This document shows positions 1-5,909 of a DNA stretch of 6,645 bases, piece after piece (within the stretch, counting starts at the first letter, position 1; every line of letters begins with the position of its first letter). Below the pieces are notes generated by a model, which worked only from the letters and a program-made list of their open reading frames with translations, had not been told where the DNA came from and searched no databases. The position numbers and the translations under genes are program-made. The DNA is from Desulfuromonadales bacterium (lineage in GTDB: Bacteria; Desulfobacterota; Desulfuromonadia; Desulfuromonadales; UBA2294), in the NCBI GenBank assembly GCA_030591795.1, contig JAUVAJ010000102.1:1-6645 (forward strand). The letters run 5' to 3'.

Positions 1-620
1 GATTGGTCGGCGGCTATTTTGGCGGCGATTATAATTCGCTCGGTGGCTACTATCTGGTTGGAGAGCGGGCCGCGCATGTCTGGGTCGAGTATCTCGATGA
101 GCAGAGAATCTGGCAGCGCTATGATCCGAACCATCTTGCCATTCGCATGGAGTCGGGCTTGCTCGCCACCATCGGACAGAAGCAGCCCGGCTGGCGGCAG
201 TTGATGGATGCCGTTGATTATTACTGGACCCAGGCGGTTATTACCCTCGATTTTGTCCGCCAGGTTGAAACGCTCAAGAGCTTGCGCCAACAGTATCGTG
301 GTGTCGACAAACAGCGCCTGAAAAAATACGCAGTTGCAACGATTCTAATTGGACTGACAGTTCTGATTACATGGTTCATCTGGCGACGAAGATGGGGCCG
401 ACAGCTGCAACACAACCGGCTGGTCAGGCAGTTTATGCGGCGGATAGCAGCTCCGGGAAGCGGGTCGGTCGGTCTGTACACTTTGGCTGAACGCTCGGGT
501 AATGCTGCGGCTCTCGATTTTGCCCGTCTTTACGGAGCGGCGCTGTATCGAGATCGGGAATTGACGACTCAGGAAGTTGCCGAATTGAAGCGGTTATTGA
601 AAAAGATAAATCAGGATTGA
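1..620 (+). CDS. Transglutaminase-like (TgpA-type) membrane protein, C-terminal part (5' truncated)
   Basis: This is the last 205 or so codons of a gene that begins upstream of the window, so the apparent TTG 'start' at base 3 is not a real start. The visible part opens in a transglutaminase-like core. An AHVWVE motif (His about residue 25 of the visible part) and a WQRYDPN motif (Asp about 41) match the His and Asp of the Cys-His-Asp triad; the Cys would lie upstream. One hydrophobic segment follows (about residues 109-127), flanked by Lys and Arg, and then a tail of about 75 residues resembling the C-terminal DUF4129-like region of the family. Known TgpA-type proteins have several N-terminal membrane helices, a periplasmic transglutaminase domain, a further helix and a cytoplasmic tail, which fits. 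The substrate is unknown. The stop codon (618-620) lies inside the 3' end of the convergent pcnB gene. Family is fairly certain, function is not. Confidence 0.82.
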   Translation, partial: LVGGYFGGDYNSLGGYYLVGERAAHVWVEYLDEQRIWQRYDPNHLAIRMESGLLATIGQKQPGWRQLMDAVDYYWTQAVITLDFVRQVETLKSLRQQYRGVDKQRLKKYAVATILIGLTVLITWFIWRRRWGRQLQHNRLVRQFMRRIAAPGSGSVGLYTLAERSGNAAALDFARLYGAALYRDRELTTQEVAELKRLLKKINQD

Positions 621-1900
621 TCTGGCTGTTTGCGCCGGCGTCTGCGCGGTCGGCGCCGGCGTTCTGTCGGTTTTTGCTGCTCGCCAGATTGTTGCTCAGC
701 CGGCTTACCGGCTTGCTCCAGCGCTTGTCTCCAGTTGGCGGCCAACTCTGCATCGCCTTCACCGGTCTGACACCATAGCTCATACAGTTCCAGCGCCTGC
801 GGCGTGGCCGGGTGGCGTAAAAAGCGCCGCTCCCCTTTGCGGCCTCGGCCCAATTCAAAGCGGCGGAAGGCGAGGAACATTTCGCGGGCCTGATGGCGGA
901 TACCATGTGAAACCTGAAAGTGTTTTGTGTGCGGAGTGAGTGCTTCATTAGCCAGGTGCATGACACCGGCGAAGTCGATCTCACCCGCGTCGGCCAGCAG
1001 GCGGCGAAAGTTTTCGAGATAGAGGGCGGCGATGACCACCCCTTCGGTGATCGGCTTACCCGCAGAGGTTCGGGCATCGATCTGGTCGAGCATCCGGTAA
1101 CAGTTCTCATCATTAAGAAAGTTCGGCAACAGGTGGGTCAGGATGCCGGTTTCACCGGCCTGGCGCAGAACAGAAGAAGCGACCTTGTGCCGGAACAGTT
1201 CCATCATCTCTTCGCGCAACCTGGCCGGTGAGGCGGTGGCGAGCAGATGCGCCTTGGTCGGGATCGCCTCGAGTGTTTCATGGTCAATCTCGAACTCGAG
1301 TCGAGCGGCAAACTCCAGGGCGCGCAACATTCTTACCGGATCCTCTTCGAAGCGGACCAGCGGATCGCCGATCATCCGAATCCGTTTTTCACTCAGGTCG
1401 CGCAGGCCGCCGACGTAATCGATAATCGAAAAGTCTTCAATATTGTAGAACAAGGCGTTAATCGTGAAGTCACGCCGGAAGGCATCTTCACGCGGGGTGC
1501 CGAATACATTCTCGGAAGCAAACAGTTGGGCCGCCGGATCATCCGGGATATCTGCTTCATCGGCCTGGCGGCGAAAGGTGGCAACTTCAATCAGTGTGTC
1601 ACGGCCGAAGCGGATATGTGCCAGACGGAAGCGGCGGCCGACCAGGAAACAGTTGCGAAACAGCTTGCGCACCTGGTTCGGCGTGGCATCGGTGCCGACA
1701 TCGAAATCTTTCGGTGTTCGTCCAATCAACAGGTCGCGGATGCTGCCGCCAACCAGATAGGCTTTGTGGCCACTGCGGTGCAGGCGATACAAAACCTTGA
1801 TCGTCTCCTGATCAAACTGCTTGCGCGAGATCGGATGCTCGGAGCGGGTCAGGATGACCGGTTCGTTATTGATGGGTAATGGGTAGTCTGTTTTGCTCAT
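611..1900 (-). CDS. pcnB: Poly(A) polymerase I (class II nucleotidyltransferase)
   Basis: The 429-residue product should add 3' poly(A) tails to RNA, marking it for decay. The class II nucleotidyltransferase head is clear: LVGGSIRDLL (about 49-58) and the metal-binding KDFDVGTDATP (Asp65 and Asp67). LVGRRFRLAH (about 87-95) is the form typical of bacterial poly(A) polymerases rather than CCA-adding enzymes. RRDFTINAL (142-150) and EEDPVRMLRALEFAARL (185-201) follow as neck and nucleotide-recognition elements. The C-terminus (about 413-424) is a run of Arg, probably RNA-binding. The ATG start at 1898-1900 is preceded on the minus strand by AAGGG about 10 nt upstream. Geobacter sulfurreducens is reported to have separate C-adding, A-adding and poly(A) polymerase enzymes of this superfamily, so a tRNA nucleotidyltransferase is the main alternative; the GRRFRL motif and basic tail favour PcnB. 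The 3' end overlaps the convergent upstream gene by 10 bp. Confidence 0.9.
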   Translation of the reverse strand: MSKTDYPLPINNEPVILTRSEHPISRKQFDQETIKVLYRLHRSGHKAYLVGGSIRDLLIGRTPKDFDVGTDATPNQVRKLFRNCFLVGRRFRLAHIRFGRDTLIEVATFRRQADEADIPDDPAAQLFASENVFGTPREDAFRRDFTINALFYNIEDFSIIDYVGGLRDLSEKRIRMIGDPLVRFEEDPVRMLRALEFAARLEFEIDHETLEAIPTKAHLLATASPARLREEMMELFRHKVASSVLRQAGETGILTHLLPNFLNDENCYRMLDQIDARTSAGKPITEGVVIAALYLENFRRLLADAGEIDFAGVMHLANEALTPHTKHFQVSHGIRHQAREMFLAFRRFELGRGRKGERRFLRHPATPQALELYELWCQTGEGDAELAANWRQALEQAGKPAEQQSGEQQKPTERRRRPRRRRRKQPDQS

Positions 1901-2019
1901 TATTTATTAGCCCTTGGATAAACCGGGAATAATTTAGCAGATGTGTTGGAAAAGGGGAAGGGAGAAGGTCTTTGCCTCGACGATATATAAAAAACATATT
2001 GTTTACGGTTGAGGTGAAT

Positions 2020-2034
2020 CGGCATAGAATGCCG
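2020..2034. repeat. Short perfect dyad
   Basis: CGGCAT and ATGCCG form a perfect 6-bp inverted repeat around a 3-nt centre (AGA). It lies just before the REP-like motif in the pcnB/HD-gene spacer. It could be an operator half-site pair or part of the repeat; position alone cannot decide. Confidence 0.4.
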
Positions 2035-2037
2035 TAT

Positions 2038-2063
2038 TGTCATTTCGAACGAAGAGAGAAATC
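2038..2063. repeat. REP-like intergenic motif (TCATTTCGAACGAAG type)
   Basis: The stretch TCATTTCGAACGAAG followed by AGAGAAATCT can fold through ATTTC and GAAAT arms. I recognise it from memory as close to short dispersed motifs of the form 'GTCATTTCGAACGAAGTG / AGAAATCT' seen between genes in many bacterial genomes. Only one copy is in this window, so the repeat status is recollection rather than direct observation. It is intergenic, as expected for such elements. Confidence 0.45.
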
Positions 2064-2173
2064 TGGTGGCGCGATTTTTAATACAGGAGGGGTGACTATT
2101 CAGCAGAACAGTGATGCATATGGTCTGCCGCCATTGCCTGCGTACAACGTTGCAACTTAACTTCCCGCAGTCA

Positions 2174-2212
2174 ACAGCGGCAAACCACATGCTGTGCGGC
2201 TGCCAAAGCAGC
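2174..2212 (+). other. Two small hairpins upstream of the HD-domain gene
   Basis: ACAGC (2174-2178) can pair with GCTGT (2191-2195), and GCTGC (2199-2203) with GCAGC (2208-2212) around a 4-nt loop. They end about 30 nt before the HD gene start and would lie in its 5' leader if transcription starts upstream. A structured leader is possible, but the stems are short. Confidence 0.3.
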
Positions 2213-2243
2213 TAAATGGATATCAGAACGGAAAGAAAAGATA

Positions 2244-2816
2244 ATGAAAGCTCTGGCAAATTTTCTATTTGAAGTCGGCATGCTCAAGCGGACCCCGCGG
2301 ACCGGGTTCCAGTTTCTTGGTTCCGGTAATGAGTCGGTGGCTGAGCATATTTTCCGAACGGCGATCATCGGCTACACGCTGGCCAAGATCGATGGTGAGG
2401 TCGATTCCGGCAAGGTGATGCAACTCTGTCTGTTTCACGATATTCCCGAGGCGCGGACCGGCGACCTGAATTATGTCAACAAGAAGTATGTTCAGGTCGA
2501 TGAGGGGCGGGCGGTCGATGATCTGGCGAAGACGTTGCCGTTTGGTGATGAGTATAAGGCGACGATTGATGAGTTCGGAGCCCGGGAGACGCGCGAGTCG
2601 GAGTTGGCGCATGATGCCGATCAACTCGAGATGATTCTGGCGTTGAAGGAATACCGGGATCTAGGTAATCGTAATGCCGATGAGTGGTATCCATTTGCGG
2701 TGAAACGGTTGAAGAGTGCTTCGGCCAAGGAGTTGGCTGAAGCGATCTGGACTACCGATTCTTCGAGGTGGTGGTTTGATGATGATAGTGATTGGTGGAT
2801 CAAAGGGAAAAAATAG
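2244..2816 (+). CDS. HD-domain phosphohydrolase, YfbR/HDDC2-like (probable 5'-nucleotidase)
   Basis: The 190-residue product carries a metal-binding HD domain: His35 (in SVAEHIFRT), the His65-Asp66 doublet in FHDIPEARTGDL, and a distal Asp124 in LAHDADQLEM. This order (H...HD...D) and the EARTGD continuation match the COG1896 group, which includes E. coli YfbR (a 5'-deoxynucleotidase) and human HDDC2, proteins of similar size. The likely role is dephosphorylating (deoxy)nucleoside monophosphates in the cytoplasm; substrate choice cannot be read here. The C-terminus is rich in Trp (WWF...DWW, about 176-185), a tail I recall in homologues from related bacteria. The ATG has only a weak upstream GGA/AAAG purine stretch. 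The gene stands alone, with a large inverted repeat beginning 3 bp after its stop. Confidence 0.85.
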   Translation: MKALANFLFEVGMLKRTPRTGFQFLGSGNESVAEHIFRTAIIGYTLAKIDGEVDSGKVMQLCLFHDIPEARTGDLNYVNKKYVQVDEGRAVDDLAKTLPFGDEYKATIDEFGARETRESELAHDADQLEMILALKEYRDLGNRNADEWYPFAVKRLKSASAKELAEAIWTTDSSRWWFDDDSDWWIKGKK

Positions 2817-2819
2817 CCC

Positions 2820-2938
2820 GGCTGATGAAAAACCTCCGTCTGCGGCGTTCCCTTTGCTCTCGTCACTGCGACGTAGCTGCCGCTACGCCTCGCTTCTTGA
2901 TCTGCAGGCGCCTTGCATTCGGGCATTTTTGATCAGCC
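2820..2938. repeat. 119-bp element with near-perfect terminal inverted repeats and central hairpin
   Basis: The ends are GGCTGATGAAAAA (2820-2832) and TTTTTGATCAGCC (2926-2938), inverted repeats matching at 12 of 13 positions. At the centre CGTAGC (2872-2877) and GCTACG (2882-2887) form a perfect 6-bp stem with a TGCC loop. The whole element can fold into one long interrupted hairpin. Its form (A/T-rich arms, GCGACGTA...TACGCCTC core) resembles dispersed intergenic repeats I remember from Geobacter and relatives. It begins 3 bp after the HD gene stop and is soon followed by a T-run (about 2946-2952), so it may serve as that gene's terminator. There is no coding capacity, so any mobility would need outside help. 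Confidence 0.65.
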
Positions 2939-3002
2939 TTACAGTTGTTTTTTTCTCCCATGTGCAATCACCGAACAAAGCCGGTTCAGCCGGGGCCTTC
3001 GG

Positions 3003-3057
3003 GATAAAACTGTCTGAGTACGCAAAGAGCAAAGCGAATGAGGACGAGTTTTTTATC
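3003..3057. repeat. Imperfect inverted repeat GATAAAACT / AGTTTTTTATC
   Basis: GATAAAACT (3003-3011) is mirrored by AGTTTTTTATC (3047-3057), with two extra T in the right arm, around a purine-rich centre with AAAGAGCAAAGCG. It is followed by a stretch that, read on the plus strand, encodes APDVPTAERGM. I recall this from small, probably spurious 'hypothetical proteins' annotated over such repeats. I read it as part of the same dispersed element as the downstream hairpin. Confidence 0.45.
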
Positions 3058-3096
3058 GCGCCGGATGTACCGACTGCAGAGAGGGGCATGCTCGCC

Positions 3097-3262
3097 ATAG
3101 CTTAGGCGAAGGCTGGACCCGCAGGGTGATTACGCCGGGCGACTTTCTTTTGGTTACTTTTCTTTCGTGCGCACAAAGAAAAGTGATGCGCTGCTGGCGC
3201 CTCGGCATCATAAAAAAGTGTTGAGGTTTTAACTTTGAGAACAACCTTCGCCTGCCCGCTAT
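3097..3262. repeat. Long-range inverted arms around the hairpin repeat
   Basis: ATAGC plus AGGCGAAGG (3097-3101 and 3104-3112) recurs inverted as CCTTCGCCT plus GCTAT (3245-3253 and 3258-3262). The two motifs are spaced 2 nt apart on the left and 4 nt on the right. The arms enclose the hairpin repeat at 3141-3190 and could be the ends of one composite, non-coding mobile or REP-type element whose right end abuts the CapA gene 3' end. Confidence 0.4.
3141..3190. repeat. Dispersed-type hairpin repeat (TTTCTTTTGGTTACTTTTCTTT type)
   Basis: ACTTTTCTTT (3156-3165) and AAAGAAAAGT (3175-3184) are perfect 10-bp inverted arms. The centre contains the palindrome GTGCGCAC (3167-3174), so the structure is one long stem with a single unpaired C. 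The preceding GACTTTCTTTTGGTTACTTT is a sequence I know from repeated intergenic elements across many proteobacteria. With one copy here, the family assignment rests on memory; the hairpin itself is visible. Confidence 0.6.
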
Positions 3263-3280
3263 AGCTTCAACGTCAGCGGG
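3255..3280 (-). terminator. Hairpin at the 3' end of the CapA gene
   Basis: CCCGCT (3255-3260) and AGCGGG (3275-3280) form a perfect 6-bp stem with a 14-nt loop, overlapping the minus-strand stop codon (3273-3275). It could end or stabilise the CapA transcript. The nearest T-run in the minus-strand direction is about 40 nt further on, so it is not a textbook intrinsic terminator. Confidence 0.3.
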
Positions 3281-4328
3281 TGGTTGCTATCTGCGGTCTA
3301 CTTTGGGTCAAGTTCCAGAATCCTGCCTGATCTTTTTCGAGCATTTCAACCCCGAGTGGGGCACAGAGTTTGGCAAAGTCAGTCGCAAATTCAGTGTCGG
3401 CTGTCAATGGCCGTGGCTGGAACAGTACATCGTGGTTGGCGACATTCAACGGCAATATCTCGGCTGAGCTTACCTCACCGCCTGCGAGGGTAACGCGAGC
3501 CAGTCCGCCGATTTTGGCGTTGCGGCTGTAGGAGCCGAAGGCGAAATTGCCGAGGCTATAATAGATCACGCCACCGTTATAAAATTCGACCCCTTGTAGC
3601 ACATGCGGATGATGGCCGATTACGATCTGGGCACCACTGTCGATGGCGGTCCGGGCCAAGCGTTGTTGATAATCTTTTGGCTCAGTCATCAGCTCAGCGC
3701 CCCAGTGAAACGAGACCACAACATAATCGACGAACTCCCGCAGGCGGCGTACGTCCTTGCGGATGAACTCGGCGTAGCCGGGAGCCGTGCCGGGACGGTC
3801 AGTTTTGGCGTAGAAACTTTTCGGCAGGGTATTCGAGTAAGCGAGGAACCCGACCGAGCCATCTTTAGTGGCGAGGGCGGTCGGCCGACGGGCCTGCTGT
3901 AGATTTGCACCAGCACCGGTGTAGCGCAGGCCGTGTGGGCGTAGGGCGGCGATGGTGTCGGTGACCCCAATCGGGCCGAAATCGCCGATATGGTTGTTGG
4001 CCAGAGTCAGGATTGTTAACCCGGCCCGTTGCATGGCTGCCGCCGCTGCCGGATCGACTTTGAAAGTGTAGCGCTTGTCTGCAACCGGGTCTGGTTGACG
4101 GGTCAGTGGCGCTTCAAGATTAGCCATGGCGATATCAGCCGAGCGGAGGATGTCGGCTATGTCGCGGAATGGATAGTCGTAGCCGTGTTTGTTTACGGTC
4201 GCCTCGGCACTGCCGCCGAGCAACAGGTCGCCGGTGGCAACCAGGGTGATCGAGCCAGACTCCGCTGCAGCCGGCAGGGAAAACAACAGGAAAGTCAGAC
4301 TGAGGATGACAGGTTTTATGCGGAACAT
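3273..4328 (-). CDS. CapA-family exported metallophosphatase-like protein
   Basis: The product (351 residues from the ATG) has an N-terminal signal peptide, basic MFRIK then a hydrophobic stretch ending LPAAAES, with likely cleavage after AAA, so it should act in the periplasm. The mature part carries the CapA/PGA_cap series in order, numbered from this ATG: ATGDLLLGG (31-39), NLEAPLT (70-76), LANNHIGDFG (109-118), VSFHWGAE (205-212), GHHPHVLQG (238-246) and YSLGNFAFG (257-265). These Asp, Asn and His residues make a calcineurin-like metal site. CapA/PgsA proteins help make poly-gamma-glutamate capsule in Bacillus; here no capB or capC partner is nearby, so a capsule role is doubtful and the substrate unknown. 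Start choice: GGAG lies 13 nt before this ATG but only 4 nt before an in-frame TTG at 4337, which would add three residues. The gene is divergent from serS. Confidence 0.85.
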   Translation of the reverse strand: MFRIKPVILSLTFLLFSLPAAAESGSITLVATGDLLLGGSAEATVNKHGYDYPFRDIADILRSADIAMANLEAPLTRQPDPVADKRYTFKVDPAAAAAMQRAGLTILTLANNHIGDFGPIGVTDTIAALRPHGLRYTGAGANLQQARRPTALATKDGSVGFLAYSNTLPKSFYAKTDRPGTAPGYAEFIRKDVRRLREFVDYVVVSFHWGAELMTEPKDYQQRLARTAIDSGAQIVIGHHPHVLQGVEFYNGGVIYYSLGNFAFGSYSRNAKIGGLARVTLAGGEVSSAEILPLNVANHDVLFQPRPLTADTEFATDFAKLCAPLGVEMLEKDQAGFWNLTQSRPQIATTR

Positions 4329-4360
4329 ATTCGGCAAATGACTCCAAGTGCGCTAAGCTA

Positions 4361-4390
4361 TTGACGCTGAGTAACAGGGGTGTTAATAAT
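4361..4390 (+). promoter_or_regulatory. Probable sigma-70 promoter for serS
   Basis: TTGACG (4361-4366, 5 of 6) and AATAAT (4385-4390, 5 of 6) are separated by 18 nt and would give a short leader of about 30 nt before the serS ATG at 4426. No T-box or other long leader fits between promoter and gene, so tRNA-sensing attenuation is unlikely. Confidence 0.6.
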
Positions 4391-4415
4391 ATCTGCCTTA
4401 TTTCCGCCAATACAA
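4386..4415 (-). promoter_or_regulatory. Possible CapA-gene promoter overlapping the serS promoter
   Basis: On the minus strand TTGTAT (4410-4415) and TATTAT (4386-4391, 5 of 6 to consensus) are 18 nt apart. The -10 box almost coincides with that of the opposing serS promoter, so the two could compete. The -35 match is poor, hence low confidence. Confidence 0.3.
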
Positions 4416-4425
4416 GGATTTTTTT

Positions 4426-5697
4426 ATGATCGACAGTAAATTGTTGCGCGAAAATATAAATGACGTTCAGAGCCGCCTGGCAACCCGGGGCGATGGCCAC
4501 GATATTTCGTGGTTTAATGACCTAGACGGCAGTCGCCGCGCCCTGCTCGGTGAAGCGGAAACTCTCAAGGCTGAACGGAATAAGGTTTCGGCCCTGATCG
4601 GCAAGACCAAAGACAAAAGCCAGGTTCAAGATGAAATTGTCCGGATGAAACAGGTCTCGGTCCGGATCAAGGAGCTCGATGAGGAGTTAAGGGGCATTGC
4701 CGATGATCTGAACGGACGTCTGCTACTGGTGCCGAATCTTCCGGATGCCGCCTGTCCGGTTGGTGCGTCGGAAGATGATAATGTTGAAATCCGCACCTGG
4801 GGTGATATTGAGCAGCGGGATTACGCGCCAAAAGCCCACTGGGACCTTGGTAAAGATCTCGGTATCCTCGATTTTGAGCGGGCCGGTAAACTCTCCGGTG
4901 CCCGGTTTTCGGTGCTTATGGGGGCCGGTGCCAGACTTGAGCGTGCCCTGATTAATTTCATGCTTAATCTACATACCGAGCAGCACAAATACGTTGAGGT
5001 TCTGCCGCCCTTCATGGTAAATAAAGACTCAATGACGGGGACTGGACAGCTCCCCAAATTCGAGGATGATCTTTTCCATGCCGAAGGCGTCGATCTGTTT
5101 CTGATCCCGACCGCCGAGGTTCCGGTGACTAATCTGCATCGGGACGAGATTCTTGCTGAAGCTGATCTGCCAATTTGTTATACCGCGCATACTCCCTGCT
5201 TTCGCAAGGAGGCCGGTTCACACGGCAAGGATACACGCGGCTTGATCCGTCAGCACCAGTTCAATAAGGTGGAGCTGGTCAAGTTTACCCGGCCGGAGGA
5301 TTCGGATGTCGAGCTTGAGAAGTTGCTCGATAATGCCGAAGAGGTTCTCCGTCAGTTGAAACTACCGTATCGGGTCGTCGATCTCTGCAGTGGTGATATC
5401 GGTTTTTCCGCAGCTCGAACCTTTGATATCGAAGTCTGGCTGCCGGGACAGGAGACTTACCGGGAGATTTCATCCTGCTCCAATTTCCGGGATTTTCAGG
5501 CGCGACGGGCGTCGATTCGCTATCGTGCTGAAGGTGGCGGGAAACCGGCTTTCGTGCATACGCTAAATGGTTCAGGTTTGGCAGTAGGTCGTACGCTGCT
5601 GGCGGTTTTAGAAAATTATCAACAGGCTGATGGCTCGGTGTTGATTCCCGAGGTGTTGCGCCCTTACATGGGTGGCCTGGAGCGGATTACCGCATAG
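4426..5697 (+). CDS. serS: Seryl-tRNA synthetase
   Basis: The 423-residue product charges tRNA-Ser with serine (and tRNA-Sec where present) in the cytoplasm; E. coli SerRS has 430 residues. The N-terminal 110 or so residues form the charged antiparallel coiled-coil arm that grips the long variable arm of tRNA-Ser. The class II core follows: motif 1 region with [15 protein letters not shown] (166-180) and PPFMV (194-198), the serine-binding TAEVP (229-233), motif 2 [21 protein letters not shown] (259-279), [15 protein letters not shown] (347-361), and motif 3 [18 protein letters not shown] (382-399) with its conserved Arg. The ATG has AAGGA 7 nt upstream, a good ribosome binding site, and the N-terminus [10 protein letters not shown] is typical of the family. 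tRNA-Ser(UGA) starts 10 nt after the stop, so enzyme and substrate are probably co-transcribed. Confidence 0.98.
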   Translation: MIDSKLLRENINDVQSRLATRGDGHDISWFNDLDGSRRALLGEAETLKAERNKVSALIGKTKDKSQVQDEIVRMKQVSVRIKELDEELRGIADDLNGRLLLVPNLPDAACPVGASEDDNVEIRTWGDIEQRDYAPKAHWDLGKDLGILDFERAGKLSGARFSVLMGAGARLERALINFMLNLHTEQHKYVEVLPPFMVNKDSMTGTGQLPKFEDDLFHAEGVDLFLIPTAEVPVTNLHRDEILAEADLPICYTAHTPCFRKEAGSHGKDTRGLIRQHQFNKVELVKFTRPEDSDVELEKLLDNAEEVLRQLKLPYRVVDLCSGDIGFSAARTFDIEVWLPGQETYREISSCSNFRDFQARRASIRYRAEGGGKPAFVHTLNGSGLAVGRTLLAVLENYQQADGSVLIPEVLRPYMGGLERITA

Positions 5698-5707
5698 CTA
5701 AATATTC

Positions 5708-5793
5708 GGAGGAGTGGTCGAGAGGCTTAAGGCGGCGGTCTTGAAAACCGTTGAACGCAAGTTCCGTGGGTTCGAATCCTACCTCCTCCGCCA
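5708..5793 (+). tRNA. tRNA-Ser (anticodon UGA)
   Basis: This is an 86-nt type II tRNA with encoded CCA. GGAGGAG (5708-5714) pairs fully with CTCCTCC (5783-5789), and discriminator G5790 is usual for serine. The anticodon loop CTTGAAA (5740-5746) gives anticodon TGA (5742-5744), reading UCA and, by wobble, other UCN codons. A long variable arm (TTGAACGCAAGTTCC area) and a GTTCGAATC T-loop confirm the class. No promoter fits in the 10 nt after serS, so it should be cut from the serS transcript. Confidence 0.97.
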
Positions 5794-5800
5794 TTTTCAA

Positions 5801-5829
5801 GTTTGTCCCGGTTTCAAGGCGGGACAAAC
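5801..5829 (+). terminator. Strong hairpin between the two tRNA-Ser genes
   Basis: GTTTGTCCCG (5801-5810) and CGGGACAAAC (5820-5829) form a perfect 10-bp stem with a 9-nt loop, starting 7 nt after the CCA of tRNA-Ser(UGA). It is well placed to end the serS-tRNA transcript, or to protect its 3' end before tRNA processing. It lacks an immediate T-run, so terminator status is inferred from position and stability. Confidence 0.5.
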
Positions 5830-5854
5830 GCTGTCAGTGGCAGCAAAAATTGGG

Positions 5855-5886
5855 TTGACCTTTTTGTTGGTTTGCCTGATTATACC
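5855..5886 (+). promoter_or_regulatory. Probable promoter for tRNA-Ser(GCU)
   Basis: TTGACC (5855-5860, 5 of 6) is followed by TATACC (5881-5886) at a long 20-nt spacing, or by GATTAT (5878-5883) at 17 nt. It lies after the hairpin and 24 nt before the tRNA, so the second tRNA-Ser and perhaps the lipoprotein gene can be transcribed independently of serS. Confidence 0.45.
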
Positions 5887-5909
5887 GAGTTCTTGTTTTG
5901 TAGGGATAC

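Larger units (their letters stand above)
1901..2243. other. Gene-free spacer between divergent pcnB and the HD-domain gene
   Basis: The 343 bp separate the pcnB start (minus strand) from the HD gene start (plus strand), so both promoters should lie here, but I see no convincing -35/-10 pair for either. Contents: a short dyad at 2020-2034, a REP-like motif at about 2038-2063, a strong but orphan AGGAGG at 2085-2090, the palindrome GTTGCAAC at 2149-2156, and small hairpins at 2174-2195 and 2199-2212. Short open frames here (a GTG frame at 2092-2160 and an ATG frame at 2114-2215) lack properly spaced ribosome binding sites and resemble nothing I know. Confidence 0.6.
2817..3272. other. Gene-free block of inverted-repeat elements between convergent genes
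   Basis: No credible gene lies in these 456 bp between the HD gene and the minus-strand CapA gene. Open frames run through parts of it on both strands but cross repeat arms, lack ribosome binding sites and resemble no protein. The block holds a 119-bp element with terminal inverted repeats (2820-2938), a looser dyad at 3003-3057, a hairpin with perfect 10-bp arms (3156-3184), and longer-range inverted arms (3097-3112 with 3245-3262). This is typical of repetitive extragenic elements collecting between convergent genes, where they may also end transcription from both sides. Confidence 0.75.

Noticed and set aside
433..1113. Minus-strand open frame of 226 codons spanning the pcnB 3' end and the first gene
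   Set aside because: It is in another frame of pcnB on the same strand, with low-complexity Ser/Arg composition and no recognisable domain.
1247..1879. Long open frame (210 codons) antisense to pcnB
   Set aside because: It lies wholly opposite the well-supported pcnB, shows no family motifs, and is the kind of shadow frame expected against a GC-rich coding strand.
2114..2215. Small ATG frame with CxxC and CxC motifs (MHMVCRHC...LCGC)
   Set aside because: The Cys spacing hints at a metal-binding peptide, but the only good Shine-Dalgarno is 23 nt upstream and the frame coincides with hairpin arms.
2178..2216. Resemblance to a GEMM-I (cyclic-di-GMP) riboswitch: GGCAAACC, a small hairpin, then CCAAAGC
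   Set aside because: The GNRA tetraloop, the exact GCAAAGC and the 3' half with its closing stem are missing, and only about 30 nt remain before the gene start. A covariance-model search (RF01051) would settle it; a score above threshold would reverse this.
2217..2273. Short ATG frame (18 codons) overlapping the HD gene start
   Set aside because: No ribosome binding site and no conserved feature; overlaps a better-supported start.
2716..3105. Open frame of 129 codons running out of the HD gene into the repeat block
   Set aside because: It starts inside the HD gene in a different frame and its unique part crosses inverted-repeat arms; it looks like repeat read-through, not a protein.
4338..4425. 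Possible T-box or serine-sensing leader before serS
   Set aside because: The probable promoter leaves a leader of only about 30 nt, with no terminator hairpin or T-box sequence.
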